Virus record (IMG/VR): IMGVR_UViG_3300042923_001770
Span: 1-31,982 of that record
Reading direction: 5' to 3' (one strand)
DNA from: a virus
DNA length: 31,982 nucleotides
Shown here: positions 8,292-15,825 of the stretch, piece after piece
Position numbering within the stretch: the stretch's first letter is position 1
Layout of the letters: every line of letters begins with the position of its first letter
Made by a program: the position numbers and the translations under genes
The notes under the pieces: generated by a model
Database searches by the model: none
Seen by the model: the letters and a program-made list of their open reading frames with translations, nothing else
What the model was told of the DNA's origin: nothing

Positions 8292-8314
8292 ACCCGCTTA
8301 ACGCGGTTTTTTTT
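8291..8314 (+). terminator. Rho-independent terminator after the 40-aa membrane gene
   Basis: Directly after the stop codon is CCGC-TTAAC-GCGG (8294-8306) followed by eight T residues (8307-8314). The stem is short, with a C:T mismatch next to A:T pairs outside it, but the T tract is good. It ends rightward transcription before it would run antisense into G and H. Confidence 0.7.
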
Positions 8315-8332
8315 ATATCTGTCAGAAACCTT

Positions 8333-8905
8333 TCACACCGGGAGTGCAGGCCATTCAATATCCGGCGCGGCATCAGGGGAAACCCGGCTAAGATAAACAC
8401 GGTACTTTTTCCATACCGTCAACATGCTGACCTCATTCTCGCTCGCCTCCCCCAAATCGACAGCATCCTGTAATGTTTCAATCGTGAGCGTGGCTTCCTG
8501 CATCAGCCGTTTTTTTTCACCTTCCGCAAATGACACCGCTGCGGCGCGTTCTGCCTCCGTGTCTTTCTCCCAGCTTTCGCCACCCCAGCGCATAAAGTTT
8601 CCGTCAGGGGCAATGGTCGTCACATCAGCAGGTAAAGCACCGGGCGCGGCAATATAAACGCGCTCGCCTGTTTCTTTGCTGTAGAGCGTTTGGTTTCGGT
8701 AGTCCTCGACCAGCACCCACGTTGTTCCGTTGAATACAGCAACCTTTCCCTCCGGCACGTCAGGCGGCGCAATATTGGTGCAGTCTGCCGGGAGACCCGT
8801 ATTAGCCGGTATATAGGCATCACCCGCGCCAATAAACTCCCGGGTGTCTGCGCGGAGGTTATAAATTCGGATAGTGCGGTCTTTTTCTGAGAATTTAAAA
8901 GCCAT
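8333..8905 (-). CDS. G: gpG, tail fibre assembly chaperone (Caudo_TAP)
   Basis: This 190-residue protein is a tail fibre assembly protein of the P2 gpG / lambda Tfa type. It has the N-terminal pattern FKFSEKDRTIRIYNLRADT, a central WVLVEDYRNQTLYSKETGE, and a C-terminal WKKYRVYLSRVSPDAAPDI typical of the Caudo_TAP domain. Such proteins assist trimerisation of the fibre and may stay bound to its tip. The start overlaps the H stop (TAATG), so translation is coupled. The partner fibre H is immediately upstream; the two usually travel as a host-range pair. Confidence 0.95.
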   Translation of the reverse strand: MAFKFSEKDRTIRIYNLRADTREFIGAGDAYIPANTGLPADCTNIAPPDVPEGKVAVFNGTTWVLVEDYRNQTLYSKETGERVYIAAPGALPADVTTIAPDGNFMRWGGESWEKDTEAERAAAVSFAEGEKKRLMQEATLTIETLQDAVDLGEASENEVSMLTVWKKYRVYLSRVSPDAAPDIEWPALPV

Positions 8906-10812
8906 TATGCGAGCCTCACAATGTAGTTATAAGCAATGTTTTTGACGGTGTTCTCTGCGTTACCGGTGGCGGCAACGGTGATGGTGTGGGTGTGTGACCC
9001 CATAACAACCGAGTGAGTGTGCGAACCGACAGCCACCGTATGCGTGTGAGCCCCTACGGCTACCGTATGCGCATGCGCGCCAGCGCTGGCCGCCGTGCCT
9101 GAAATGGTATGAGTATGCGCACCCGCACTCGTTGTAGGCGGACCATTTGGGTTGTTATTCTGTGCGTTATTAAACTCATTACGATCCACATATCGGCCAG
9201 CACCAGCCCCCCCGCTGCCAACCCACACAGGGACGGAGTGGTTATGAGCACCCGCGCTTGCTGCTGTACCGGAAACACTGTGCGTGTGTGCACCCGTGCT
9301 GTTTGATGACTTTGTTCCGTAGTCAAAGGCGCTGGTCGTTTTCGTCCCGTAGTCAAAAGCGCTGGTATTTTTCGTGCCGAGATCGGTTGATGAAGCCGAT
9401 GCGCCGTGGGTGTGCGACTTAACGCCGTCCAGCTCCTGTGACAGCACTGCGCGACCGCTGGCGGGTTTCCCCTTAATCGTCCAGCTGCGCATATCCGGGA
9501 TGACGCCTGAAGGAAATGCCGCCGCCAGAAGTGGATATGCAGATTTATCAAACGCCTGACCGGCCATGATGGCGTAACCGGCTGGCACCGTATCAGACGG
9601 CCACGGAATAGGCGCACCTACCGGGTAATTGTTATATCCGTCATGATGAATAAGTTTCCAGCCTTTAAAAACGCCTGCCGTGACAGCGGCAAAACCAATG
9701 ACATTGCCATCAAAATCAATCCCAATGACGGTGTTATAGCCCTGAGTATTAGAGTGTGCGGCGTTGATGTATTGCTTCCACGTATGGCCGCCGGGCATGC
9801 CATTTTTTACAGAGGAGCCGTTAAAAAAACCGCTTCGCGTCCTTAAATCAACAGCAACATCGGCAAATGATTCAGCATAGGTATTCAGGCCAGCGCCTTT
9901 TGGCACACGCCCTTCGGCATTGTCGTTAGCAGACTTCGCGGCATCAAAGGCAGTTTTTACCGCCTTTGGGGTAGCCGCCAGCACCTCAGATGTGCTGTTG
10001 GTCGCGCTGCTGAGCTGGACAATACCCTTTTGCGCCGTGGTGGCGTCCTGAGCCGAATATTTACCTTTCGCAAGGTCATACGCTGCCTTAACCGCTTTCG
10101 GCGTCGCTGCGACGCTCTCAGACGTGCTATCGGTTGCACTGCTGAGCTGGACAATACCCTTTTGCGCCGTGGTGGCGTCCTGAGCCGTGTATTTCCCTTT
10201 GGCAAGGTCATACGCTGCCTTAACTGCTTTCGGTGTCGCTGCGACGTTCTCAGACGTGCTGTCGGTCGCGCTGCTGAGCTGAGTAAAACCCTTTGCGGTG
10301 AGCGTGGCGTCAGGATGGCGACGCGACTGCTCATGCTCCGCGAGTTTGTCGTCGACGTAGTCCTGCGTTGCCATCACCGTTGAGGTGTCGATGGTCAGCT
10401 CGACTGACTCGATGTCGCTCACCATGATAACCATACGCACGGTCTGCGCGCGGCCTGACCCCTCCGCCAGCGCAGGCTTGTAGCTTTCGGCCATATTGCC
10501 GACCGCAATCAGCGTGCCGGTGTCATCATAGAGCCCGAGCTCGCGCATCCAGAAACCGCCGGTCTCCGGCGGGATAAGCAGCTCCGCCACGACATAATTT
10601 TTGTTCTTTTTGTCCTGGCTGATTTTGTTCAGCGCGTGACGCCAGACCTCTTTGACGAGTTTTGTCTGGTTCGGGTCAGGCACCGGCAGCGTGCCGCCAC
10701 CGTCACCCACGGCCATCGCCGTCAGGTTCACCTTTTTCCCGTTCGGGAGGGTCGCTGCAGCCAGCTTGATTGCACCGGCTTTGGTGATGACCGTTTTGTA
10801 TTTCACTGTCAT
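8905..10812 (-). CDS. H: gpH, tail fibre protein
   Basis: This is a 635-residue receptor-binding fibre. Residues 1-150 are the conserved P2-type attachment domain ([38 protein letters not shown]). Residues 178-309 are about three 44-residue fibre repeats of the [17 protein letters not shown] type. A collar-like domain follows at about 395-460 ([20 protein letters not shown], then [13 protein letters not shown]). The C-terminal third is rich in Gly/His with many His-x-His units ([18 protein letters not shown]) and ends [11 protein letters not shown]. Phage fibres with HxH series often bind iron in a needle-like shaft; that is family knowledge, not shown here. The fibre C-terminus is the usual site of host-range exchange. 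Confidence 0.96.
   Translation of the reverse strand: MTVKYKTVITKAGAIKLAAATLPNGKKVNLTAMAVGDGGGTLPVPDPNQTKLVKEVWRHALNKISQDKKNKNYVVAELLIPPETGGFWMRELGLYDDTGTLIAVGNMAESYKPALAEGSGRAQTVRMVIMVSDIESVELTIDTSTVMATQDYVDDKLAEHEQSRRHPDATLTAKGFTQLSSATDSTSENVAATPKAVKAAYDLAKGKYTAQDATTAQKGIVQLSSATDSTSESVAATPKAVKAAYDLAKGKYSAQDATTAQKGIVQLSSATNSTSEVLAATPKAVKTAFDAAKSANDNAEGRVPKGAGLNTYAESFADVAVDLRTRSGFFNGSSVKNGMPGGHTWKQYINAAHSNTQGYNTVIGIDFDGNVIGFAAVTAGVFKGWKLIHHDGYNNYPVGAPIPWPSDTVPAGYAIMAGQAFDKSAYPLLAAAFPSGVIPDMRSWTIKGKPASGRAVLSQELDGVKSHTHGASASSTDLGTKNTSAFDYGTKTTSAFDYGTKSSNSTGAHTHSVSGTAASAGAHNHSVPVWVGSGGAGAGRYVDRNEFNNAQNNNPNGPPTTSAGAHTHTISGTAASAGAHAHTVAVGAHTHTVAVGSHTHSVVMGSHTHTITVAATGNAENTVKNIAYNYIVRLA
9886..10281 (-). 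repeat. Three tandem 132-bp repeats coding for tail-fibre repeats
   Basis: Three consecutive units (10281-10150, 10149-10018, 10017-9886) each code for about 44 residues beginning QLSSAT. The first two units are nearly identical at the protein level, differing mostly at ENV/ESV and YTA/YSA. The third has diverged ([13 protein letters not shown]). These are in-frame fibre shaft repeats; unequal recombination between them could change fibre length. Confidence 0.85.
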
Positions 10813-10823
10813 TGTGCTCTCAC

Positions 10824-11354
10824 TTATCCGGGGTAAACCGTAATGATGTCGCCGTCATAGGACAGAGCGCCGGTGTAGAGGTAGCCGGGGATGTCCTGAA
10901 TAATATTGAGGCCGATTAAATGGCGGCTGGCTGGCTTTGCATCGGCGATAAGCCGCTCCATTTCGTAGTACATTTCCTCGGTGATGCCGGTCTCCAGCAC
11001 GCCGATATCGAGGCGAAACGTGCCGGGCGGGTCGTTTGTCTCCCACCACTCAGAGACGTTAATCAGGTAGCCGAGCGGCTCCACCACGCGACGCACTGCG
11101 CCAATTGTTCCCTTGTGCGCATGGATAAACCACGCCGCGCGGATCACTTCCCGCTTTGTGTCCTCCGGCCAGCTCTCATCCCACCGGTCAACGGAAAACG
11201 CCCACGCCAGCCACGGCAGCAGGTTTGCCGGGCAGTCGTCAGGGCTCCAGAGACGGCGCAGGGGAACGGGCGTATTTTCGATTTCTGCGCAGGCGCGCGC
11301 GGCGGCAACCTCAAGCGGCGAGGAGCCCACCGGCAACAGTCGGGTGTCATTCAT
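10824..11354 (-). CDS. I: gpI, baseplate wedge protein (P2 gpI family)
   Basis: The 176-residue product matches P2 gpI, a baseplate component through which fibres attach. Recognisable segments are [20 protein letters not shown], the Trp-rich [17 protein letters not shown], and [19 protein letters not shown]. It overlaps the end of J by eight bases and precedes H by 11 bases, so the baseplate and fibre genes are tightly packed on the V-W-J-I-H-G transcript. Confidence 0.96.
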   Translation of the reverse strand: MNDTRLLPVGSSPLEVAAARACAEIENTPVPLRRLWSPDDCPANLLPWLAWAFSVDRWDESWPEDTKREVIRAAWFIHAHKGTIGAVRRVVEPLGYLINVSEWWETNDPPGTFRLDIGVLETGITEEMYYEMERLIADAKPASRHLIGLNIIQDIPGYLYTGALSYDGDIITVYPG

Positions 11355-12255
11355 CGTTGCCCCCGATGGTCACGCTGTACTCGGTGCACCATGACGCCTG
11401 CGTCTCATCGAGAACGATGTCGGCCACCGGCGCGGCCAGTTCGACGCGCTGCACACCTTCAACGTGGAGCGCTGCATAGATTGCAGATTTACGGATGTCA
11501 CGCCCGAGGCGGTGCTGCGCGGTGATATACGCCTGCAGCTTTGCTTTTGCCGCACTGAGCACCGGCTCGCTTTCGGGGCCGGGGTAAAGGTAAAGCGACG
11601 CGGTGATTTTATAGTCGACAATTTTTGCTGACTGCACGGTCACGCGGTCGGCAACCGGCCGGACGTCCTCGTCGTTAAGCGCAGTGCGCACAATGGCGAG
11701 CAGCTCGTCAGAGGCCACGCCGTTATTTTCACGCGACAGCACAGACACGGTCACACACGCAGGCTCGGGACTGATGACGGAAATATCCGCGACCCGCCCG
11801 TCGGCGCTGCGGCCATGAAACTGATATGAGCCGGTAGAGCCTGCGGTACTCAGCCCCTCAAAAGCCTGTTGAATGCGCAGACGATAGTCGGTGTCCGACT
11901 CCATCACTGCTGGCGTGGGCGGAAACGTCGTGTCGTCTGCAGGCGTGATGACGAGGCGCTCGACGTTATAATTTCCGCCTATCTGGTCAAGGTCGGCATC
12001 TTCCGCATACGCCAGCATGACCGCACGCGCAGCCTCGTTGACGCGCTGTCGCCAGATAACTTCCCGGTAGGCGTTTTCCTGCAGCAGCTTAACAATCGGC
12101 TCTGATTCGAGCGTCAGGGTGCGCGCGACGGCCTCCTGCTGCTCCTCCGGGTATAACGACACGAGCGTCGCCTTTCGTTCGCTCAGGATGGTTTCATAGT
12201 CCAGCACTTCCACGACATCAGGCGCGGCGAGCTGGTTCAGGTCAACAATTGCCAT
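11347..12255 (-). CDS. J: gpJ, baseplate assembly protein
   Basis: At 302 residues this agrees with P2 gpJ, the T4 gp6-like baseplate wedge protein. It contains LAAPDVVEVLDYETILSER near the N-terminus, ARAVMLAYAEDADLDQIGGN in the middle and GRDIRKSAIYAALHVEGVQR near the C-terminus. It lies five bases after W and overlaps I. With gpW and gpI it forms the wedge that surrounds the gpV/gpD hub. Confidence 0.97.
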   Translation of the reverse strand: MAIVDLNQLAAPDVVEVLDYETILSERKATLVSLYPEEQQEAVARTLTLESEPIVKLLQENAYREVIWRQRVNEAARAVMLAYAEDADLDQIGGNYNVERLVITPADDTTFPPTPAVMESDTDYRLRIQQAFEGLSTAGSTGSYQFHGRSADGRVADISVISPEPACVTVSVLSRENNGVASDELLAIVRTALNDEDVRPVADRVTVQSAKIVDYKITASLYLYPGPESEPVLSAAKAKLQAYITAQHRLGRDIRKSAIYAALHVEGVQRVELAAPVADIVLDETQASWCTEYSVTIGGNDE

Positions 12256-12260
12256 AGCGT

Positions 12261-12611
12261 TTAACTCAGTGGAATGGTGAGGGAAAAGGGCTGGCCGCTG
12301 GCCGAGCGCGTGCCGGTGATGTCGACATACAGCGCGCCGTCATTCTCCGACCGCTCAAAGGTGATGCTTGTCAGGCTGACGCGGGGCTCCCATTTCTGGA
12401 TCGCGGAATAACACGCGGCCATAATCTGCAGGCGCAGCGCCGGGGTCTGCGGCTGGTCAATCAGAGCCGACAGGAGCGAGCCGTATTCACGGCGCATGAC
12501 GCGCGAGCCTATCGGCGTGACCAGAATGTCGCGCACGCTTTGCCTGATATGCTCGACCTCAGAGATACTGAGGCCGGTCTGGCTGTTCATTCCCAGATAA
12601 CGCACCGTCAT
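12261..12611 (-). CDS. W: gpW, baseplate protein (gp25/lysozyme-like family)
   Basis: This 116-residue protein has the gp25-like pattern YLGMNSQTGLSISEVEHIRQS followed by ILVTPIGSRVMRREYGS. The EYGS and surrounding residues are the conserved core that staples the sheath to the baseplate in contractile systems. Its start overlaps the V stop by four bases (ATGA), as in P2, so the two are translated together. Confidence 0.96.
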   Translation of the reverse strand: MTVRYLGMNSQTGLSISEVEHIRQSVRDILVTPIGSRVMRREYGSLLSALIDQPQTPALRLQIMAACYSAIQKWEPRVSLTSITFERSENDGALYVDITGTRSASGQPFSLTIPLS

Positions 12612-13249
12612 TGCGTCCCCTTAGTCCAGCTTCCGCCGCTCTGTACGTTGCCGTGCGCGTGGCTATCCACCTGTACGCCGTTTGATTTCAGTGTCCCGCC
12701 GGTGTGCTCGATGCTCCCGGACATAGTCCCGCCGTTCTTCACTTCGAGCGTGCCGGTTGTCAGCTTGTTGGTGCATACCACCTCGGGTGTGTCGAGCGTG
12801 ATGCGGCTCGACGCTTTCACCAGCACCACCGGCACGGTGGCCGTAATGGAATTCGACGCGGTGACGTCTGCGGTTTTGATGCCTGACACGGTGAGCGCGC
12901 CGCTTTCGGGCTCGTACTCGATTACCGCCCCGTCAGGAAAGGCGACGTGAAGCGCATCAGGGGAGGCAGACGGCGCGGGATGGTCATCCGAGAAAATGCC
13001 CGGCAGCACAAAGGCCGTATCGAGCTCGCCGCCGATGGCCAGCAATAACACCTGTTCACCGACCGAGGGAGCCCACCACACGCGAGAACGACCGGCGCGG
13101 CAGGTGAGCCAGTTTAACCAGGTGGTTTGCATGCCGCCGGTCTGGACACGACACAGCCCCTCGTCGAGGTCAACGTCGGTCACAATGCCGGTGCGGATAA
13201 GGTTGCGGATCGCGCGTGCGATTTCCTGCAGAGAATTTAAATTATTCAT
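12608..13249 (-). CDS. V: gpV, tail spike / membrane-piercing protein
   Basis: This is a 213-residue homologue of the P2 central spike. It has an N-terminal OB-like domain (QEIARAIRNLIRTGIVTDVD, then CRVQTGGMQTTWL and GEQVLLLAIGGE) and a C-terminal beta-helical part. It ends in Ser-His-Ala-His (His 197 and 199), like the iron-binding HxH at spike tips. I place the start at 13249 (MNNLNSLQEI) because family members start there. A longer frame to 13303 would add 18 residues read through the promoter region. No clear Shine-Dalgarno sits before 13249, and the putative transcription start falls very near the ATG, so the leader may be extremely short. The 5' end and promoter are duplicated at 15826-15900. 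Confidence 0.93.
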   Translation of the reverse strand: MNNLNSLQEIARAIRNLIRTGIVTDVDLDEGLCRVQTGGMQTTWLNWLTCRAGRSRVWWAPSVGEQVLLLAIGGELDTAFVLPGIFSDDHPAPSASPDALHVAFPDGAVIEYEPESGALTVSGIKTADVTASNSITATVPVVLVKASSRITLDTPEVVCTNKLTTGTLEVKNGGTMSGSIEHTGGTLKSNGVQVDSHAHGNVQSGGSWTKGTQ

Positions 13250-13315
13250 GGGGAAAGGATGCCGCCGGTCAAGGCCAGAGGCAATTAAATAGCGTTTTGC
13301 CATGAATAGTACAAC
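13241..13315. repeat. Direct repeat copy B: V start plus PV promoter region
   Basis: These 75 bases are repeated at 15826-15900 in the same orientation, with 57 of 75 positions identical; the 45 bases nearest V match at 41. The copy includes the functional V start codon, the conserved GGCGGCATCCTTT block just upstream of it, and one Ogr-type site. The two copies bound the AT-rich S-V insert. Confidence 0.85.
13294..13315 (-). promoter_or_regulatory. Ogr-type operator of PV, functional copy before V
   Basis: On the minus strand this reads GTTGT-N12-AAAAC, the same spacing as the FI site GTTGT-N12-CCAAC. Only these two five-base arms and their distance are conserved between this copy and the one at 15879-15900; the 12 bases between are almost entirely different. 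That is the pattern expected of a protein site. The dyad centre is about 55 bases from the V start codon, so the transcription start would fall at or next to the ATG. Confidence 0.6.
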
Positions 13316-13648
13316 TGACGATTTTTAATTTCTTTCAAATATTCACTTTAATAACAAATATTTCACACCTTTAACCTGGAGGTTATTTTATAAAATTTAA
13401 CACATTCATACTTTTAACTTTAAAAAAAACAAAACTCAGGGATAATAGCCGATGTAGTAATAATAAGAATGTGCATGATGTTTTTAGCGGGGTGGTAAGA
13501 TGATGTCTCCCTCCCCGCTTTTTTTTTAATTTCACAGACTCTCATCACCCATTCTACAATCACTGACAAATCTTCATCTAGCCTATAACCACACCTCTTT
13601 GACAGCTCAAAGCAGTAACAAAAAACAACATCCTTCAAAACAAAAAGC
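13316..13648. other. AT-rich spacer between V promoter and DGC gene
   Basis: About 330 bases hold no gene I can support well. On the plus strand there is a near-palindrome AACCTGGAGGTT, a TATAAAAT stretch and a strong terminator at 13486-13528, which together could make a small RNA. On the minus strand an open frame of 89 codons starts at 13689, overlapping the end of the DGC gene, and runs through to 13420. It reads plausibly at first (FELSKRCGYRLDEDLSVIVE) but passes through the plus-strand terminator and low-complexity A runs. I leave it uncalled. Confidence 0.5.
13486..13528 (+). terminator. Intrinsic terminator on the plus strand, no known gene upstream
   Basis: AGCGGGG (13486-13492) and CCCCGCT (13513-13519) form a perfect 7-bp GC-rich stem with a 20-base loop, and the T run covers 13519-13528. 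The orientation is rightward. No plus-strand gene lies between V and this point, so it may end a short unannotated RNA, or shield the DGC gene from antisense transcription. Confidence 0.7.
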
Positions 13649-15019
13649 CTAGCTTTTCGACCAGACCCTAATGCAATTTCGCCCGTCATTTTTTGCTTGA
13701 TACAAGGCTTTATCTGCTCGCCCTACAAAATCAACCTCATTTAATTTCCCTTCAGTTAATGAGTAGATACCCATACTCACAGTGACAGGTTCGTTAACAC
13801 CACCTTTTTTCTTAACTCGCAAATCATAGTCAATTCTGTGTTTAATGCGATTAGCAATAATCAGGGCGTTCTGCTGAGATTGGCCGGGTAATAAAATGGC
13901 AAACTCCTCCCCTCCCAACCGTGCAACCAAGTCATCTTTTCGTATAGTATCCTGTAGAACCCACGATATATATTGAATAACAATATCACCTTGTTGATGA
14001 CCGTACCTATCATTAATGCTTTTAAAAAAATCAATATCACAAACTATTAATGTCAACGGGTTTCCACGAGAAACCTTTGGAAGTAACACGGATAACTCTT
14101 GAAAAAAATAACGCCTATTATAGACCTGCGCAAGATAATCCCTTACAGAATTCTGATAAGCCTCGATATAATTAGAATGCGACACCATATAAACACTACT
14201 TGCATTTAAAAAAATAAAAACCAAACAAACAACACAATTAAAAACTTCCACCAGATATATTTGATACCAGACCGAATTCCCCATGTCATTTGCTGAGGTT
14301 AAAGTTAGCACACTAAAAATTGAGCATAAACTGTAAAAACTCAGCATTACCCATATAAAGCTAGATAACCTGGTAATCATGATTAAAGCATAAAGTAACA
14401 ATATCCAACAGGCAATCATGATGCTATTAACCCACGTTTGCCAGGCGGGTAATAACTCATAGGTCTCAGTGTTCAAAAAATGCAAACTCAATTGATGAAA
14501 ATTACTTGAATAAAGCCATGCGAGGCAGATTACTATCATAGTGAGTAGAATAGCCACAGAAACAATTATTCTTATCCAAAACCTATTACAAACATGCGTT
14601 CTACTGAGCTTATATACAATAAGGGTGATTGCAAACATAAGCATAAGTAAAATATGCCTAAAAAAATGATAGATAAGAAAATCATTATACTGAATACTGT
14701 CAATAGCAGGGAATAACAACGCTTCTGAATATATCCCAAAAGAGGCTTTAATTAAAACACCACCACCTATAAAAGCGAGACTACAAGGGATAAGAAACAC
14801 ACCTCTTCTGTCACAGACAAACTTCAAAACCAATGTGATTGCAATTAAACAATTAAAAATCATCAATATTACCAAAGCACCATAAAAAAGAACTGGAGTA
14901 CCCCCATTAACATTATCAACATATAGCCCAGAAACTTTAAACAGCGTTAACATTAAACCACACACCAACAACAAAAAACACATAAGACCAATGGGTTTAT
15001 ATTTTATTCTTCTTAACAT
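13649..15019 (-). CDS. Membrane diguanylate cyclase (GGDEF), prophage cargo
   Basis: The 456-residue protein makes c-di-GMP from two GTP if active. Residues 1-275 form about eight hydrophobic segments (roughly 10-32, 43-68, 75-92, 118-138, 149-170, 196-216, 221-242, 254-275), a multi-pass sensory module of the MASE kind. The GGDEF domain covers about 290-452. Its metal-binding aspartates are in CDIDFFKSIND (D328, D330), the signature is GGEEF at 369-373, and an inhibitory-site RxxD is R360-D363, five residues before GGEEF. All catalytic landmarks are intact. The start is supported by AAAGGG eight bases upstream. The gene is AT-rich, lies between S and V where P2 has none, and is bounded by terminators. 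No c-di-GMP phosphodiesterase or effector is nearby. Its product would act on host motility or biofilm control; that is inference. Confidence 0.93.
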   Translation of the reverse strand: MLRRIKYKPIGLMCFLLLVCGLMLTLFKVSGLYVDNVNGGTPVLFYGALVILMIFNCLIAITLVLKFVCDRRGVFLIPCSLAFIGGGVLIKASFGIYSEALLFPAIDSIQYNDFLIYHFFRHILLMLMFAITLIVYKLSRTHVCNRFWIRIIVSVAILLTMIVICLAWLYSSNFHQLSLHFLNTETYELLPAWQTWVNSIMIACWILLLYALIMITRLSSFIWVMLSFYSLCSIFSVLTLTSANDMGNSVWYQIYLVEVFNCVVCLVFIFLNASSVYMVSHSNYIEAYQNSVRDYLAQVYNRRYFFQELSVLLPKVSRGNPLTLIVCDIDFFKSINDRYGHQQGDIVIQYISWVLQDTIRKDDLVARLGGEEFAILLPGQSQQNALIIANRIKHRIDYDLRVKKKGGVNEPVTVSMGIYSLTEGKLNEVDFVGRADKALYQAKNDGRNCIRVWSKS

Positions 15020-15252
15020 GTGAATGCCCTTTAACTGTTAAATAAAATTAACTTTTAAAAAGTTAGAATCAATCAAAGCTAACTCACACGCATAAACTTT
15101 AGTTATGCCAAAAATGCCATAAAATTCAAAAAAAAATCTTTAGATTCTAAAAGATAAGTTTAAATAAATTAATTTACTTTCAAAGAAATAACCAGAGTGG
15201 CGAAAGCGTACATTTAAACCGTATCGCATTTAATAAATTGCATTGTAACCTT

Positions 15253-15285
15253 AAAACAAAAACCTCATACCTTTCAAAGGTAAGG
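15253..15285 (-). terminator. Terminator/attenuator-like hairpin between structured RNA and DGC gene
   Basis: On the minus strand CCTTACCTT-TGA-AAGGTATGAGG can pair (6 bp contiguous, extended with a 2-base bulge and one G:T pair). It is followed by TTTTTGTTTT. It lies 49 bases after the structured RNA and 234 bases before the DGC start. If it works, most transcripts from the 15446-15474 promoter would end here at about 190 nt and the DGC gene would depend on read-through or on a weaker promoter nearer its start. Confidence 0.5.
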
Positions 15286-15333
15286 GTTAAGAAATCATCA
15301 AGCCAGTACGGTTAAGAATTACCAGTGATAAAT

Positions 15334-15440
15334 TGTGGTGCCGGGTGCCTCCCGGTAGTTCTTTGCCAGTCCAAAGAACTGCGAGCATACTGCAAGTTTG
15401 TATGACTGGTTCGCCCCTCCGCTTAGGGGGATTCACCACA
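15334..15440 (-). ncRNA. Structured RNA, four hairpins in a closed junction; C4/CI-antisense-like candidate
   Basis: On the minus strand TGTGGTG (15440-15434) pairs perfectly with CACCACA (15340-15334) and encloses four hairpins. In transcript order these are CCCCT/AGGGG (plus-strand arms 15414-15418 and 15425-15429), CATAC/GTATG (15386-15390, 15400-15404), a 9-bp AGTTCTTTG/CAAAGAACT (15357-15365, 15372-15380) and CCGGG/CCCGG (15341-15345, 15351-15355). The linker CCAGTC (15409-15404) is fully complementary to the third hairpin's loop GACTGG (15371-15366), allowing a pseudoknot. A promoter ends seven bases before the first paired base, which fixes the strand. Just downstream, ACTGGT and GTACTGGC (15321-15326, 15302-15309) can also pair with the same linker. 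The plan, and the CCCCT.../...CCGGG blocks as I remember them, recall C4 antisense RNA of P1/P7. I could not search Rfam. Confidence 0.65.
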
Positions 15441-15445
15441 CTGAT

Positions 15446-15474
15446 AAGATATAAAAGAACATTACACCAGTCAA
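15446..15474 (-). promoter_or_regulatory. Sigma70-type promoter of the structured RNA
   Basis: On the minus strand, -35 TTGACT (15474-15469, five of six consensus bases), a 17-base spacer, and -10 TATCTT (15451-15446, four of six). The predicted start, about 15438-15440, coincides with the first base pair of the closing stem of the structured RNA. It is the best promoter match I found in the insert. Confidence 0.65.
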
Positions 15475-15608
15475 GAAAGAGGGGAAATGAGCACATTAAT
15501 AGCTTTATGATTCATCAATTATAAACAAACAATAACCCAAACCATTTTACGAGCACCATCAAAACAAAGAAGATATTCAAAAAACCTTATTGGGAACTTT
15601 TAATTCAT

Positions 15609-15643
15609 AAAAAAAAAGCCTATCAACACGTTGTGATAGGCTT
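15609..15643 (-). terminator. Strong intrinsic terminator on the S side of the insert
   Basis: AAGCCTATCA (15616-15625) and TGATAGGCTT (15634-15643) form a 10-bp perfect stem. On the minus strand it is followed by a run of nine T (two of them in the stem). It would stop transcripts arriving from S or from the duplicated PV promoter at 15879-15900, so the DGC unit is insulated from late phage transcription. An A-run on the other side could allow some termination in the plus direction too. Confidence 0.85.
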
Positions 15644-15787
15644 GAAAAAATTAGGTTGCTTACCAGACATGAACTTCTGATGAAGCACTCTAAGCATAGC
15701 ATCACTATCAGAATCATAACAATTTATCAATGTGATTTTTTTGCCAAATCGAACTTTGAAAGCAGGCTTCGCTTTACCCCAAATCAT
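15623..15787 (-). CDS. Small ORF, 54 aa, unknown; possibly a gene remnant
   Basis: The frame begins MIWGKAKPAFKVRFGKK and continues ITLINCYDSDSDAML, ending KPITTC with its stop inside the terminator stem. The composition looks like a real protein (basic start, acidic middle, then RVLHQKF). The frame stays open about 13 codons upstream of the ATG without another start, and there is no clear Shine-Dalgarno, so it could be the 3' end of a truncated gene. It lies downstream of the duplicated PV operator and could be transcribed late. I recognise no family. Confidence 0.35.
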   Translation of the reverse strand: MIWGKAKPAFKVRFGKKITLINCYDSDSDAMLRVLHQKFMSGKQPNFFKPITTC

Positions 15788-15825
15788 CCAGTGAAAACAA
15801 TGTACTATCTGCGTGAAACATCTAG

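Noticed and set aside
13250-13303. V start at 13303 giving 18 extra residues
   Set aside because: The added codons run through the repeat and half of the operator, and P2 gpV aligns from 13249.
13420-13689. 89-codon minus-strand frame overlapping the end of the DGC gene
   Set aside because: The first half reads plausibly, but the second half runs through a plus-strand terminator and A-runs. The start lies within the DGC gene in another frame without a clear ribosome site.
15334-15440. tRNA, retron msr-msd or hok-type toxin leader as explanations of the structured RNA
   Set aside because: A 7-bp closing stem suggested a tRNA, but there is no T-loop consensus and the arm lengths are wrong. 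No reverse transcriptase and no long msd hairpin are nearby for a retron. No small hydrophobic toxin frame follows.
15287-15496. 69-codon minus-strand frame across the structured RNA
   Set aside because: Its sequence is dictated by the hairpins; it begins before the promoter's start point and has no ribosome site.
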